NCBI GenBank assembly: GCA_030145205.1
Contig: JAQYVZ010000003.1
Span: forward strand, 1-64,000
Direction: 5' to 3'
Source of the DNA: Desulfuromonadales bacterium
GTDB taxonomy: Bacteria; Desulfobacterota; Desulfuromonadia; Desulfuromonadales; BM103
Length of the DNA stretch: 64,000 bases
Shown here one piece after another: positions 51,046-60,336 of the stretch; the stretch's first letter is position 1; the number at the start of each line of letters is the position of its first letter. The notes under the pieces were generated by a model that saw only the letters and a list, made by a program, of their open reading frames with translations, had not been told where the DNA came from and did no database searches. A program made the position numbers and the translations under genes.

Positions 51046-52110
51046 ATGAAAAGACGTAGTTTCCTGAAAGCCCTTGGCGCAACCGCAGCAGGAGTTAGCG
51101 CCGCAGCCACCCTGGGGACCCCCACGACGGCCCTCGCTCGCGGCAAGGAAGACATCGGCGAGTGCAAAAGCCTGAAGATTACGGTCCTGACCGAGACCAG
51201 CTGGTTCGACAATGCCCAGTTCAAAAAGGACATCGTCGATAACGGCGGAGCCAGCACCAGCCAGTATGATATTCCCTGGGACCCGAAAAATGCCGGCGGC
51301 TACGCCACCCTGCTCGAAATCGAGCAGCTCGACGGCACGGTCAACAAGCTGCTGCTGGACACTGGTTGGAGCAACGAGTGGATGGACTATGTCTTCAAGC
51401 GCCACGGCGTCGACAAGATGATCCAGAGTGGCGAGATCGACACTATGGTCATGAGCCACTGGCACCTTGACCACTTCTGGGGAATCGAGTCGACCCTCAA
51501 GCACAACGACAAGATCACTATCTACGGTCCTGAGACTATGTTCCCCGAGGACGAAACCATCCTCGCCGGTGGCAAGGTCGAGGCAAAGGGCGTTCTGCTG
51601 TCAAAAAACGACTACCCTCATAAAGGCAAACTGATCAAGACCAACCCGAAAGAATTCTACAAACTGATGCCCGGCGTTGCAGTCAAGGAATTTGATGTAC
51701 CAATCCTGCTGCGTGTCCGCGGCGAAAACATCATCTACGTCAACGTCAAGGACAAGGGCATCGTCACCGTAACCGGCTGCTGTCACCCCGGCCTGTTGAC
51801 CCTCTACTCGACAGCGCGGCGCCAGATCAAGGGCGGCGACAAGATCTACGGCTGCTACGGCGGCCTGCACATCTCCCTGTTCGAAAACTGGGACCCGAAG
51901 TTCGACGATATCATCAAGGGTGCCAAAGCCTTCAACCCGGTAAAAATGGGGTGCAACCATTGCACCGGCTGGATTTGGGCGGAGAATGCCGCCAAGGCGG
52001 GCCTGCCGATCGTTAAGGGCACCGACACCTTCAAGACCTATCCGCGTCAGTCGGCTGTCGCGAAAGACAGCAATGTCTTTCTGACCAATGGCGACACGGT
52101 CGTCTTCTGA
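51046..52110 (+). CDS. Tat-exported metallo-beta-lactamase-fold hydrolase
   Basis: This 354-residue protein begins MKRRSFLKALGATAAGVSAA, a twin-arginine signal (RRSFLK), so it is exported folded with its metals. The metal motif is SHWHLDHFWG with H138, H140, D142 and H143. A further His lies in GCCHPG (247) and in GGLHIS (about 282), followed by MGCNHCTGW near 305. The layout resembles the COG1237 branch (proteins like the 'dihydropterin/ribofuranosyl-aminobenzene phosphate synthase-like' hydrolases). The substrate is unknown. AAGGAGGCAGGT precedes the ATG. It is the first structural gene of the cluster ending at 54712. Confidence 0.88.
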   Translation: MKRRSFLKALGATAAGVSAAATLGTPTTALARGKEDIGECKSLKITVLTETSWFDNAQFKKDIVDNGGASTSQYDIPWDPKNAGGYATLLEIEQLDGTVNKLLLDTGWSNEWMDYVFKRHGVDKMIQSGEIDTMVMSHWHLDHFWGIESTLKHNDKITIYGPETMFPEDETILAGGKVEAKGVLLSKNDYPHKGKLIKTNPKEFYKLMPGVAVKEFDVPILLRVRGENIIYVNVKDKGIVTVTGCCHPGLLTLYSTARRQIKGGDKIYGCYGGLHISLFENWDPKFDDIIKGAKAFNPVKMGCNHCTGWIWAENAAKAGLPIVKGTDTFKTYPRQSAVAKDSNVFLTNGDTVVF

Positions 52111-52187
52111 TGTAGATATCAAGGCGCAATGCGGTTCGCCGCATTGCGCCCTGCCTGTCATTCGACATTTATCTGCGAGGTTTCGTA

Positions 52188-53384
52188 ATGACCACATCAA
52201 AAAACAATTACCTGTTTGGGCTGATTGCGTTTGTGGTAATGGTTGTCATCAATTTTGCCCTGTGGCGCCTGTTTTTTGCGCCTACCAACGGGGTCTTTAA
52301 ACTATTCACCCCGCTCTACGGCCTCTCTTTGGCGGCCATATTCCTGTACGCCGTCATCCTGTTAAGCGATGTGTTTGGCTACAAAAATCACAACAGCAGC
52401 ATAGGCAAAGGCATCGCCCTGCTGGCTGGCGCTGTGGCGTTCTTTTATGTTGTCTACTACCTGTTCTTCTGGAATATTCTGGGCAAACTCGGTATCACCT
52501 ATTTCAGCCCCCAGGCCCTGATCGACTCCGGCGGCACCGGCCTGGAAATCTGGAACGCACGGGAAAATTCGTCGCTGGCAATTCTCTATGTTGCTACAGC
52601 ATTTATCTGGGTATCCGATATCTGGAATGCCGGTATGGGTGACACGCCCTGGGAGGGCATCCCACGCTCGACTATCGGCATTAGCAAATTTTTCGGCACC
52701 GCTTTTTTCGGCACCATTGTCTACGCAATTTTCTTCCATCCGAATGTCACTGCGCTATTCGTCCCGAAGCAAATTTTTGCCGGCGTCCTGCCCTGGTGGG
52801 AAGAAACTGCAATGACTGCCAGCTCCTTTTACCATCTCGGCTGGATGTTCAGCGGTCTCTTTTTCATCATGTTTCTGACCAACTGCTTCGACGGCTTTCC
52901 ATTTAACCTGGTGCGCGGTAAAAAAAGCGGCTCACTCTGGGGCGGCCTGATCGCCTTGGTAATCTCGGTGGTTACCGGCTACCTCTTCATGTACACCGCC
53001 GAAGCAATCATGAATTATTACTGGTACGAACCATTTACCGGCGGAAACTACACCGATGATCCGCGCTTCCGTCACCTGCACACGGCAGAGATTGCGGCCT
53101 TCTTCATGCTCGCTCTGGCAATCATCAAGACTTTTTTCAATAACGTCATTCAGTCGTCCAACAGGCTGCTTAACTATGTGGCACGCCTTGTTGTGGTGCC
53201 AGCCACCGGCATGGCCCTCTATTATTTCTATTACAGCGAGACGCTTGGCCCGAAATTCGTTGATCGCGTTCCTGGTGTCGGCAGCATCGACGACACGTCT
53301 TTGTGCTGGACAATAATGTCTCTGGCCCTGATCTTCGTTTACGACAAATTCTTCAATGCCGTTCTGGTTCGCAAAAAAGCATGA
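52188..53384 (+). CDS. Ten-helix integral membrane protein, unknown family
   Basis: This 398-residue protein has about ten membrane helices (rough centres 20, 52, 85, 137, 175, 220, 258, 306, 337, 380). Notable features in or near helices are conserved-looking aromatic, His and Trp residues (WVSDIWNAGMGDTPWEG, FYHLGWMFSG, RFRHLHTAEIAAFF) that could bind haem, quinone or metal. No known transporter signature was recognised. It begins 77 bases after the hydrolase and overlaps the next gene by four bases. The cytochrome c at the end of the cluster suggests a membrane redox role, as inference only. Confidence 0.85.
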   Translation: MTTSKNNYLFGLIAFVVMVVINFALWRLFFAPTNGVFKLFTPLYGLSLAAIFLYAVILLSDVFGYKNHNSSIGKGIALLAGAVAFFYVVYYLFFWNILGKLGITYFSPQALIDSGGTGLEIWNARENSSLAILYVATAFIWVSDIWNAGMGDTPWEGIPRSTIGISKFFGTAFFGTIVYAIFFHPNVTALFVPKQIFAGVLPWWEETAMTASSFYHLGWMFSGLFFIMFLTNCFDGFPFNLVRGKKSGSLWGGLIALVISVVTGYLFMYTAEAIMNYYWYEPFTGGNYTDDPRFRHLHTAEIAAFFMLALAIIKTFFNNVIQSSNRLLNYVARLVVVPATGMALYYFYYSETLGPKFVDRVPGVGSIDDTSLCWTIMSLALIFVYDKFFNAVLVRKKA

Positions 53385-53677
53385 AACGGCGCCAGTTCTT
53401 CAGAGAGGCCCTCGGGGAAACCGTCCGGAGCGCCTATAAAGGGTTTGACAGCCTAAGGGAGACCTTCAGCGGGGTCAGCGACACGCTCCAAAACGCCATG
53501 GACGGCACGGGGGCCGCCTCGGGTGAATTTTTCGATTCCTACGAATTGAGCTATTCCCTGACCCTGGCCTACCCTAGGGAAATGTTTGAGCAAATGGCCC
53601 GCGATCAGGGGATGCCGTATGATGGCATCGAGACAATTGAACTCGCCCGCGAACTGAACAGAAGGGGCGTCATATGA
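53381..53677 (+). CDS. Small protein with twin-arginine-like N-terminus
   Basis: This 98-residue protein starts MKRRQFFREALGETV, which has the RRxFF core of a twin-arginine signal but lacks a following long hydrophobic stretch. Export is therefore doubtful; such motifs also occur in redox-partner or chaperone-bound proteins. The rest is helical and acidic. It starts within the stop codon of the membrane protein (ATGA) and overlaps the next gene in the same way, so it is translated as part of the cluster. The family is unknown to me. Confidence 0.75.
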   Translation: MKRRQFFREALGETVRSAYKGFDSLRETFSGVSDTLQNAMDGTGAASGEFFDSYELSYSLTLAYPREMFEQMARDQGMPYDGIETIELARELNRRGVI

Positions 53678-54399
53678 ACCGAATTGACGCGGTGACCGGC
53701 ACCCGAATGCTGATCGAGAACGCCTTCAGTCACCTCACCTGGCATGAAGACGCCTGCAAGCATCTTGGTTTCAAAGGGATCAGCCAGGTCTGGAAGGAAG
53801 AGCCGGCGTGGTATTTCTGGCTAAGCAAAACTCCAGGAGCTTTTTTGCTGCGCCTGCATGGCGAAGAGCCGGTTGCCGAAAGCCAGTACGTCAGCCTGGC
53901 GTTGCACTATTACCCCGCCTTGGAACAGGTCGAGACGCTGGCACTTTCACGAGGAGAAACCGATCTACGTAACGATGCCACCGTTTTTGATCAGCCAACC
54001 TGCACCCCCCGTTACGAGCAGTTTGAAGCCTGCCTCCCCCATTTCATCACAGCGGAAATCGGCTTGATGATCGGGGCTAACAACCAGCTTCAGGTTCTGG
54101 TGTTCAGCACCGGACAGGACCGTACTCATCCAGTGTTCGCGTTTATTGATTTATTGGTCAGCTCGTTGAATTTTGAGGCAAAAACGCACCACCTGGAGGC
54201 ATGTCACCTGGATGACGAAGCCACCAGCTCTCTACTGCTTGCTTATGACGCAAAGGCTTTTAAAACCTTTCAAAACACCTTCGGACTGGACGCAGCAGCC
54301 CTGGCCGAACCGCAAGACCCCGAGCATCTGGCCACATGGCGTCACTGTGCCCACATGGATATCAGTTGTTCTGTGAATGGTACATGCAGTTGCCACTAA
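53674..54399 (+). CDS. Soluble protein with Cys-rich C-terminus, unknown function
   Basis: This 241-residue protein has no signal peptide. The main body is alpha/beta and does not resemble a family I know. The end carries HCAHMDISCSVNGTCSCH, four Cys and two His within 18 residues, plus an earlier CHLDDE, which could bind a metal or Fe-S cluster. It is not a CXXCH haem site. It overlaps the preceding gene by four bases and ends 19 bases before the cytochrome gene. A cytoplasmic maturation or assembly factor for the exported components is one reading. Confidence 0.75.
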   Translation: MNRIDAVTGTRMLIENAFSHLTWHEDACKHLGFKGISQVWKEEPAWYFWLSKTPGAFLLRLHGEEPVAESQYVSLALHYYPALEQVETLALSRGETDLRNDATVFDQPTCTPRYEQFEACLPHFITAEIGLMIGANNQLQVLVFSTGQDRTHPVFAFIDLLVSSLNFEAKTHHLEACHLDDEATSSLLLAYDAKAFKTFQNTFGLDAAALAEPQDPEHLATWRHCAHMDISCSVNGTCSCH

Positions 54400-54418
54400 A
54401 CGGAGAAGGAGGTTCACG

Positions 54419-54712
54419 ATGAAAAGAGTTGTTGCCCTCACCCTGTGCCTGCTGTTCTTGCTTGCCTCGAGCAGCTTTGCCCTCAGCGCCAAGGAGCAGA
54501 TCAAAGGCTACTCGCTGAACAAGAAGTACTGCACAAGCTGCCACGATTCTACGGCCGACCCCGAGAAGGCGGGACACACCCGCGACACCTGGCATCTGAT
54601 CATTCAAATCATGCACAAAAACGGGATGGAAAAGATCCCAGCTGCCGATCTGGATAAATTGACTGATTATTTCTATTCAATTCGCAAAGGTATGGAGATG
54701 GAGGCCGGCTAG
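54419..54712 (+). CDS. Small monohaem cytochrome c
   Basis: This 97-residue protein has a Sec signal peptide (MKRVVALTLCLLFLLASSSFA|L) and one haem motif, CTSCH at 38-42. A likely distal Met lies in IIQIMHKNGMEKIP, typical of small class I cytochromes. It is a periplasmic electron carrier. AGGAGG lies before the ATG at 54419. Last gene of the cluster, it would connect the exported hydrolase and the membrane protein to the electron-transport chain. A terminator follows at 54779-54810. Confidence 0.88.
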   Translation: MKRVVALTLCLLFLLASSSFALSAKEQIKGYSLNKKYCTSCHDSTADPEKAGHTRDTWHLIIQIMHKNGMEKIPAADLDKLTDYFYSIRKGMEMEAG

Positions 54713-54778
54713 GCCCTGCTACTGAGTCACACTTGGTCGGAATGCCCCCCTCTCCTCTCTCGGTGTTCCGCGCCACAC

Positions 54779-54810
54779 AAAAGCCCCCGCTGCAAAGCGG
54801 GGGCTTTTGT
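54779..54810. terminator. Bidirectional intrinsic terminator between convergent operons
   Basis: AAAAGCCCCCGCT (54779-54791) pairs with AGCGGGGGCTTTT around GCAA, with A and T runs on both sides. It separates the cytochrome c cluster from the minus-strand chemoreceptor operon. Confidence 0.92.
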
Positions 54811-54852
54811 GATACCAGCACAGGTTCTTCCCCCCCATCATAAAAGAGGGTA

Positions 54853-56979
54853 CTAAACTTTGAACGCGCCGACCTCTTCCTCCAGCGCTGCCGACTGCCG
54901 GGTTAAAGCTTCCACGACTGCGTCAAGCTCTCCGGTTCTGGCAGAATTTTCCTCGGCGATCTCACGTATCTCGGCAAACAGGTCAAGGACTTGCCGACTA
55001 CGCTCCGACTGGCTTTGAGTGGCCCCGTTGATCTGCTCAATCATAGAGCGCACATTTTCCATATGATTACTGATTTGCCGACTGCCTTTTGCCTGCTCAG
55101 CCGTACTGTGTTTAACCATCGACGCAATGTCCCGCATCGCTTCAGCCGCCTCAGAGAGCTGGGTATTCCCCTTGGATTGCTGAGTCACCGAAACAAAGAT
55201 CTGCTCAAGCATCGTCGTAATCTGGTTGATGGCTGACGTGATCTGTTGACTGCCTTTCGATTGTTCCTGAGTCGCACGCATGATGCCACGCACCTGCTCT
55301 GCGGCGTCGACCGTACTGCCACGTATCTTTTCTAAAGCCCCCCGGGCTCCTTCTGAACGGCCCACTTCTTCATGGACCCGATCACGACCAGCCTGCATTG
55401 CGCTGACAGCGGTTTCTGTACCCATCTGGATACTGCCGATAATCTCCGATATTTCCTTGGTCGACGTGGCCGTACGGTCAGCAAGCTCGCGAATTTCATC
55501 AGCGACAACCGCAAACCCCTTGCCATGCTCGCCGGCCTGGGCGGCGATAATCGCCGCGTTGAGCGCCAACAGACTGGTCTGGTCGGCCACGTTATCGATC
55601 ACAGTCAGAATCTTGCCGACCTCGTCCGACTTCTGGCCCAGATCCATAATGGCACTGCTGGCATGATCGACCATATCGCGTACGGCATTGATTCCTTCAA
55701 TGGACGCACCGATAACTGCCATCCCCTGCTCGGCATCTTTGGAGGCAGCTTCCGACAACTCGTTGGTCTGGGCCGCATTTGCTTTGACTTCCTGAATGGA
55801 AACATCCATCTGGCTGATCGCCGAAGCGGTTTCATCTGCCGAGGCAGACAAGGCTTCGACGTTGCCAGTGATCTGCTGGCCGGTTGCGGCCATCTCCACG
55901 ATGGATGTGGACACCTCTTCAACTGTCGAAAAGAGTCGATCTACCTGCCCGACAATTTCATCAATAGTGGCACCCAGTTCCATGGTTGCTGCAGCGCTTT
56001 CCTCCGCAGAAGAAACCAGAGACTTGGTGCTTTCGGCAACATTACCCGAAGAGGCATCGATCTCCTGCAGCGCCTGAAAAGAGGTGCTCAATGCCTGGGT
56101 CTGCCGGGAAACACCACTACTGACGCCTTGGGAAGACACCTGAATCTTGTCAGCTCCTTCCACAATCCCGGAGGTTCCGGAACGTGTTCGCAAAACCATT
56201 TCCCGCAAGCGCTGGACGAACCGGTTGAACGCATCCGCCAAGGCACCAACCTCGTCACCGGACTGCACCTCAAACGTGCGCGTTAAATCGCCCCCTCCTT
56301 CGGCAATCTCTTTGGAGATACGGGTCATCTCATTGAGCGGGGCGGTCATCCTCCGGGTTCCGACCAGAGTCAGGATGGCCCCAACCAGAACCAGCAGAGC
56401 GGTAAAGAGAAGGGCTGAGAACATCCCTTCGCGCATCCGCCTTTCTAAAAGACTGCGGGTCAGGCCCATGCGAACAGCTCCAAGCTGTTGCGGCACAGCT
56501 GAGCTTTCCTCTTCACCGAACGAGAGACTTAAGGCATCCTGTTGTGGCAGGCTGAAAACCGGGACAACGATTTCATCAAATTCAACACCTCCAGAATGCG
56601 TCTTGAACTGCATGGATCCTTCATCGCCGGCAGTCGCTGAAAACTCCTCAGATAATGGCGGGATGTCAAAACCCTCCCCCCGCGTTTTCACGGCCAGTTC
56701 TTCCTGGGCCTGGTTCAGGATCACCATATAGGCCACGGCTTCTTCAGCAAATGCGCTGTCAACAAGCTGCTGCAACGCTTCACGATCTTCCACATAGAGA
56801 TCATATTCGCTGTTTTTCGCAACCATTTCGGCAAGGGAGGACCCATGCCTGACCAGGTCTTCGCCACTGGCAGCCGCTTCACGCCGCACCTGATAGATGG
56901 TGATAATCAAAGCCGTCACGAGGACCAGGACGATCGTGAACAAACTGAATTTCGCGGCGATACCCAACCCTTTTTTCAT
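54853..56979 (-). CDS. Methyl-accepting chemotaxis protein
   Basis: This 708-residue inner-membrane chemoreceptor has helix 1 at about 8-28, a periplasmic domain up to about 185, helix 2 at about 187-208, a HAMP domain ([20 protein letters not shown]) and a long cytoplasmic coiled coil. The conserved CheA/CheW tip is [20 protein letters not shown]. Its gene is 15 bases downstream of a periplasmic binding protein gene in the same operon, so the receptor probably reads the binding protein's ligand state. Under the c-di-GMP riboswitch at 60168-60256. Confidence 0.94.
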   Translation of the reverse strand: MKKGLGIAAKFSLFTIVLVLVTALIITIYQVRREAAASGEDLVRHGSSLAEMVAKNSEYDLYVEDREALQQLVDSAFAEEAVAYMVILNQAQEELAVKTRGEGFDIPPLSEEFSATAGDEGSMQFKTHSGGVEFDEIVVPVFSLPQQDALSLSFGEEESSAVPQQLGAVRMGLTRSLLERRMREGMFSALLFTALLVLVGAILTLVGTRRMTAPLNEMTRISKEIAEGGGDLTRTFEVQSGDEVGALADAFNRFVQRLREMVLRTRSGTSGIVEGADKIQVSSQGVSSGVSRQTQALSTSFQALQEIDASSGNVAESTKSLVSSAEESAAATMELGATIDEIVGQVDRLFSTVEEVSTSIVEMAATGQQITGNVEALSASADETASAISQMDVSIQEVKANAAQTNELSEAASKDAEQGMAVIGASIEGINAVRDMVDHASSAIMDLGQKSDEVGKILTVIDNVADQTSLLALNAAIIAAQAGEHGKGFAVVADEIRELADRTATSTKEISEIIGSIQMGTETAVSAMQAGRDRVHEEVGRSEGARGALEKIRGSTVDAAEQVRGIMRATQEQSKGSQQITSAINQITTMLEQIFVSVTQQSKGNTQLSEAAEAMRDIASMVKHSTAEQAKGSRQISNHMENVRSMIEQINGATQSQSERSRQVLDLFAEIREIAEENSARTGELDAVVEALTRQSAALEEEVGAFKV

Positions 56980-56994
56980 CGTATCAACAGCCTT

Positions 56995-57918
56995 TCAATA
57001 CAGTTTGATCGCACCATCAACTAATGGTTTCGCGAGTTGCACCTTCATTTGTTCGGCGGCCTTCATGTTGACGGAGTAAACGATTTTTCGCGGAGCCGCC
57101 GGAGCGACCTGGTCCCCCTTGATCAAGCGCAGCGCAACCTCACCGCACTGCGTGCCGATATCGGCATAATCCCGGTCAAGCGCATAGAGAGCGCCCGCCT
57201 TGACCCAGGCCTCTGACAGGCCCACAAACGGGATCCGGTTGCGAAAGGAAAAGAGCAGTATCTTTTGAGCGGTTTTCGAGGTCAGGACCACCTTATCAGC
57301 AACGCCAAGCAACACATCGACATTGTTGGCCAAGCTGTCCAGTGCCGACACCAGCTCTTTAGGCGACGAAACCGTTCGGCCTTCAAGCGTGAGACCTTTA
57401 GCACTGGCAGCGGTCTTCAACTGTTCAACCTTGGCCTCATTTTCTTTCGGGTTGTAGAGGACACCGATGCGCTTTGCCTCAGGAAGGAATTGCTGTAACC
57501 ACTCGAGCTGGACTTCAAACGGAATATCCAGAATTACCCCGGTGACTTGTCCCTGCCAGGGACTGAGGTCCATCACCATTCCAGCCATAATGGGTGTCCC
57601 CTTGATCGCACCAGTGGCCTTATCGACGGCCTGAGAGCCAAGAGCGACGACCAGGTCGGCGTTCAACTTGGAAACCTGGTCGATTACCGCGGCGTGTTTT
57701 GCCGGGTCTTTCGTCAAGGTAAACCTTTGGACGTCGACCCCACCCTGGGCTTTCAGAACCCCCTCCAGACTGTCGGCCGCCTTCAGAAACGCGCCTTGTT
57801 CAGTCGCCAACAAGACGGCAACCGGTTGCCCGGCGGCAGCCACGTGACCAACAGGCTGCAGCCAGGTAAAGAGCATTAGCAACAGAACACTTTTCAGCAA
57901 CCATTTTGGCAGCATCAT
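56995..57918 (-). CDS. ABC-type substrate-binding protein (COG2984 type)
   Basis: This 307-residue periplasmic protein has a Sec signal (MMLPKWLLKSVLLLMLFTWL, cut near HVAAA|G). The two-lobe fold carries ADLVVALGSQAVDKA, PIMAGMVMDLSPW and AKRIGVLYNPKEN, with the DVLLGVADKVVLTSKTAQKI segment of the TrpX/COG2984 binding-protein family. No ABC permease or ATPase is next to it; instead it lies between a TonB-dependent receptor and a chemoreceptor. A role as periplasmic sensor for the compound imported by the receptor is likely, but the ligand cannot be read. Confidence 0.87.
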   Translation of the reverse strand: MMLPKWLLKSVLLLMLFTWLQPVGHVAAAGQPVAVLLATEQGAFLKAADSLEGVLKAQGGVDVQRFTLTKDPAKHAAVIDQVSKLNADLVVALGSQAVDKATGAIKGTPIMAGMVMDLSPWQGQVTGVILDIPFEVQLEWLQQFLPEAKRIGVLYNPKENEAKVEQLKTAASAKGLTLEGRTVSSPKELVSALDSLANNVDVLLGVADKVVLTSKTAQKILLFSFRNRIPFVGLSEAWVKAGALYALDRDYADIGTQCGEVALRLIKGDQVAPAAPRKIVYSVNMKAAEQMKVQLAKPLVDGAIKLY

Positions 57919-57938
57919 TATGAAAATCTCCCTGACTA

Positions 57939-59978
57939 TCAGAACGCGTAGGTCAGCTTGAGACGGAAAGTCCGACCTTCTTGCTCAAGAGTGTCCTGGT
58001 AGTGTTCTGAGCTCCCAGGGTTGCCATACTCTTTATCAAACAAGTTGTACACACTGGCAGACAGCTCCAGACCGTCATACAGGCCGCTGCTGAACAGGGT
58101 GAGGTTGGTCACGGCATAGCTATCAGCCTTGCCACCGGAAAGTGTTTTGGCGCTGCTGACGTATTGCTCTTCAATGCCGCAGAACAGGCGCTCATTCCAA
58201 AGAGGAATCGTCAGGTTGGCCTTGACCAGGTGCTCAGGAGAATTGGAGAGGACCCGACCGGTCTCCTTGTCCTCGGTCTCCTGATAGGTGTAGCTGAGAC
58301 GACCTTTCAGCCCCGCCGGCAGCTTTCCTTCAAGTTCTGCCTCCACGCCCCAAGCTTCTACCTCACCGGCATTCTCGAAAATCCACAAGGGCTCGTCATA
58401 TTCATTCACCAGGGTTTCACTCTCGACCTGGGAGATCAGGTCTTCAATTTCATTATAGAAACCGGTTAAAACACCGCGCAGATTGTCGCTGAAGTACTGT
58501 TCCACAACAACCTCATACGAGGTGATCGTTTCCGGGTCCAGATCAGGGTTATCCGCCGAAGTGTAATAACCATCATGATAGAACATCTCGTAGTTATTGG
58601 GAGCGCGGAAAGCGGTTCCGTAAAGCAGCTTCACCGAGGTTTTGTCCGTCGGGGAATAGATCAGGGCCAACCGCGGGTTGGTCGTCCCGCCGAAGTTGGA
58701 ATAATTGTCGTGACGGACACCCGCATTCAGGATCAGGTTGTCACTCAGCTGAAATTCATCCTGCAGGTAGACTGCCCAATAATCTGAGGTTTCCTGGGAG
58801 TCGAGCAGAATCGATTCAGCATCATCACGATCATCCCAATAATACTGATCCTGTTTGAGATTGTCACGATACTCACTGCCCAACACGACAAGGTGTTTCT
58901 CTGCAATGAGTTTTGACAACTGCAGTTCGGCCCCCCACCAGTTCCCTTCGGCGGTATCTCTGCCGACATAGATGTCCGGTTCATCCCCTTCAGACCAGTC
59001 GTAAGGGAAAAGTCCCTCGTACTGGTAGTCATCATAATAGGTACGAGCATTCAGTTGCAGGTCGTTGTCGAAGGTATGATCATAGCTCAGATCGACATAA
59101 TAATGCTCTTCTGTCATCTCTGAGGGGGAATAGTTAAAGACTGTCTCCCAAGGCGCCGTCGGGTATTCCTTGGTCCGATCTGAGGCAAGGCCGGTGAGGG
59201 TCCAATCACCCTTAGAAAGCTTCATGTAGAGATTGTAGAAGTCTTCACCATCCAGGTCTTTGGCAACACCGTCGTTGCTCTCAGGATCATCAAACTCCTT
59301 GTAATACCACTCATCACCTTTGGCGTCGCCGATCGTTCCGGAGACCAGCATTTCAAAGCCGTTGGCAAACCGGTCGCCGTAGCTGAGTCGGCCCGTTGCA
59401 ACCTCCCGGGCCGTTTCGCCGGAGACAGAGACCTCGGTGCCCTGCAGGTCGCGACCACGCTTTGTCACGACATTCACGACTCCGAAAAAAGCACTGGTGC
59501 CATACAGAGAGGAACTGGGACCACGGATGACCTCGACGCGATCGATCAGGTCGACTTCCAACCCGAGCTCGTTGCCGAGGAAACCACTCTGATAGAGATT
59601 CTCATTCATGGTGTGGCCGTCGACCAGTACCAACAGACGACTATTGTAGTCGCCCGGACGACCAAAACCGCGAACCCCGGCATAATGGTAGGTCCGGTCA
59701 TTCGTAAGGTAAAACCCGCGGAGACTGTTGAGGACCTCTGCCAGGGTCCGGTAGCCATACTTGCGAATCTCAGACGCTGTGACAATGCTGATGGAGGATG
59801 GTGCTTCCGTGACCTTCTGCTCATACTTGGAGGCACCAAACACTGACGGAATTTCCTCGAACAGCGATAATTCGCCACCGAGCCCTCCATCAAGCTGAGC
59901 CTGGGCCGGAAGGACAAAGGCCAGAGACAGGCCCAGCAGACAACAGAAACCACGAAACACATCAACAGGATTTCTCAT
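57939..59978 (-). CDS. TonB-dependent outer-membrane receptor
   Basis: This 679-residue protein has a Sec signal peptide (cut near AQA|Q), a plug domain (SSISIVTASEIRKYGYRTLAEV, VRGFGRPGDYN, VEVIRGPSSSLYGTSAFFGVVNV) and a 22-strand barrel ending FRLKLTYAF. It imports a scarce compound (metal chelate, vitamin or organic ligand) with TonB energy. No TonB/ExbBD genes are near. AAGGAGTGCTGTA precedes the ATG. It is the first gene after the c-di-GMP riboswitch and heads the three-gene operon with the binding protein and chemoreceptor. Confidence 0.93.
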   Translation of the reverse strand: MRNPVDVFRGFCCLLGLSLAFVLPAQAQLDGGLGGELSLFEEIPSVFGASKYEQKVTEAPSSISIVTASEIRKYGYRTLAEVLNSLRGFYLTNDRTYHYAGVRGFGRPGDYNSRLLVLVDGHTMNENLYQSGFLGNELGLEVDLIDRVEVIRGPSSSLYGTSAFFGVVNVVTKRGRDLQGTEVSVSGETAREVATGRLSYGDRFANGFEMLVSGTIGDAKGDEWYYKEFDDPESNDGVAKDLDGEDFYNLYMKLSKGDWTLTGLASDRTKEYPTAPWETVFNYSPSEMTEEHYYVDLSYDHTFDNDLQLNARTYYDDYQYEGLFPYDWSEGDEPDIYVGRDTAEGNWWGAELQLSKLIAEKHLVVLGSEYRDNLKQDQYYWDDRDDAESILLDSQETSDYWAVYLQDEFQLSDNLILNAGVRHDNYSNFGGTTNPRLALIYSPTDKTSVKLLYGTAFRAPNNYEMFYHDGYYTSADNPDLDPETITSYEVVVEQYFSDNLRGVLTGFYNEIEDLISQVESETLVNEYDEPLWIFENAGEVEAWGVEAELEGKLPAGLKGRLSYTYQETEDKETGRVLSNSPEHLVKANLTIPLWNERLFCGIEEQYVSSAKTLSGGKADSYAVTNLTLFSSGLYDGLELSASVYNLFDKEYGNPGSSEHYQDTLEQEGRTFRLKLTYAF

Positions 59979-60090
59979 TACAGCACTCCTTCTTCAGAAA
60001 ATGAACATTCACACAAGAGAACGAAAGCAACTGAAGCTAAAATCAGCCAATCAACATCAAGAACTCAACATATGTAGATAGAACGGGAAT

Positions 60091-60127
60091 AAAAAAAACA
60101 GTCTTCTTTTCTGAAAGAAGGCTGTTT
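60091..60127 (-). terminator. Riboswitch-controlled terminator
   Basis: On the minus strand AAACAG...CTTCTTT pairs with AAAGAAG...CTGTTT around CAGA, followed by eight T in total. It stands between the c-di-GMP aptamer and the TonB receptor gene, so the aptamer can control read-through. Confidence 0.85.
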
Positions 60128-60167
60128 GAAGTTTTTAGAAACAGATCTCGGGTACAAACTTATAAAC

Positions 60168-60256
60168 CTCTCTCTTCGGCGACCTCGGCCATCCCCATGG
60201 GGGATCCGGTGGTTCTGCGTCCCTGCATTACTACAGGTTTGCTCTTATCGGAGAGT
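60168..60256 (-). ncRNA. Cyclic di-GMP-I (GEMM) riboswitch aptamer
   Basis: On the minus strand the core reads GAGCAAACC, then a stem CCUGUA-GUAA-UGCAGG with a GNRA tetraloop, GGGACGCAGAACCACCGG, and finally GGCCGAGGUCGCCGAA. The closing helix is CUCUC with GAGAG. These are the conserved parts of the GEMM-I motif (AAACC, GNRA loop, GGGACGCA-A-CC, GCCG.GGU.GCCGA) in the right order. One A of the usual GCAAAGCC is G here. A terminator lies 40 bases downstream and a promoter just upstream. Ligand binding would turn on or off the receptor - binding protein - chemoreceptor operon; the sign is not readable. Confidence 0.9.
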
Positions 60257-60266
60257 TACTTTGTAA

Positions 60267-60294
60267 TATTTACAAAAACACTACCTAAAGTCAA
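60267..60294 (-). promoter_or_regulatory. Promoter of the riboswitch operon
   Basis: On the minus strand TTGACT (60294-60289), a 16-base spacer and TAAATA (60272-60267). It starts transcription just before the aptamer. Confidence 0.6.
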
Positions 60295-60336
60295 GTACTT
60301 AACTAGGGTTTTTTATGTGAGTTTTCACCAAAAGTG

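Larger units (their letters stand above)
59979..60336 (-). other. Regulatory leader of the TonB receptor operon
   Basis: There is no protein gene. Read on the minus strand the region holds in order: promoter (60294-60267), c-di-GMP-I aptamer (60256-60168), intrinsic terminator (60127-60091) and about 110 bases of leader before the receptor start. Confidence 0.75.

Noticed and set aside
54365-54399. CSCH at the end of the 241-residue protein as a haem site
   Set aside because: The spacing is CxCH, not CXXCH, and the protein has no export signal.
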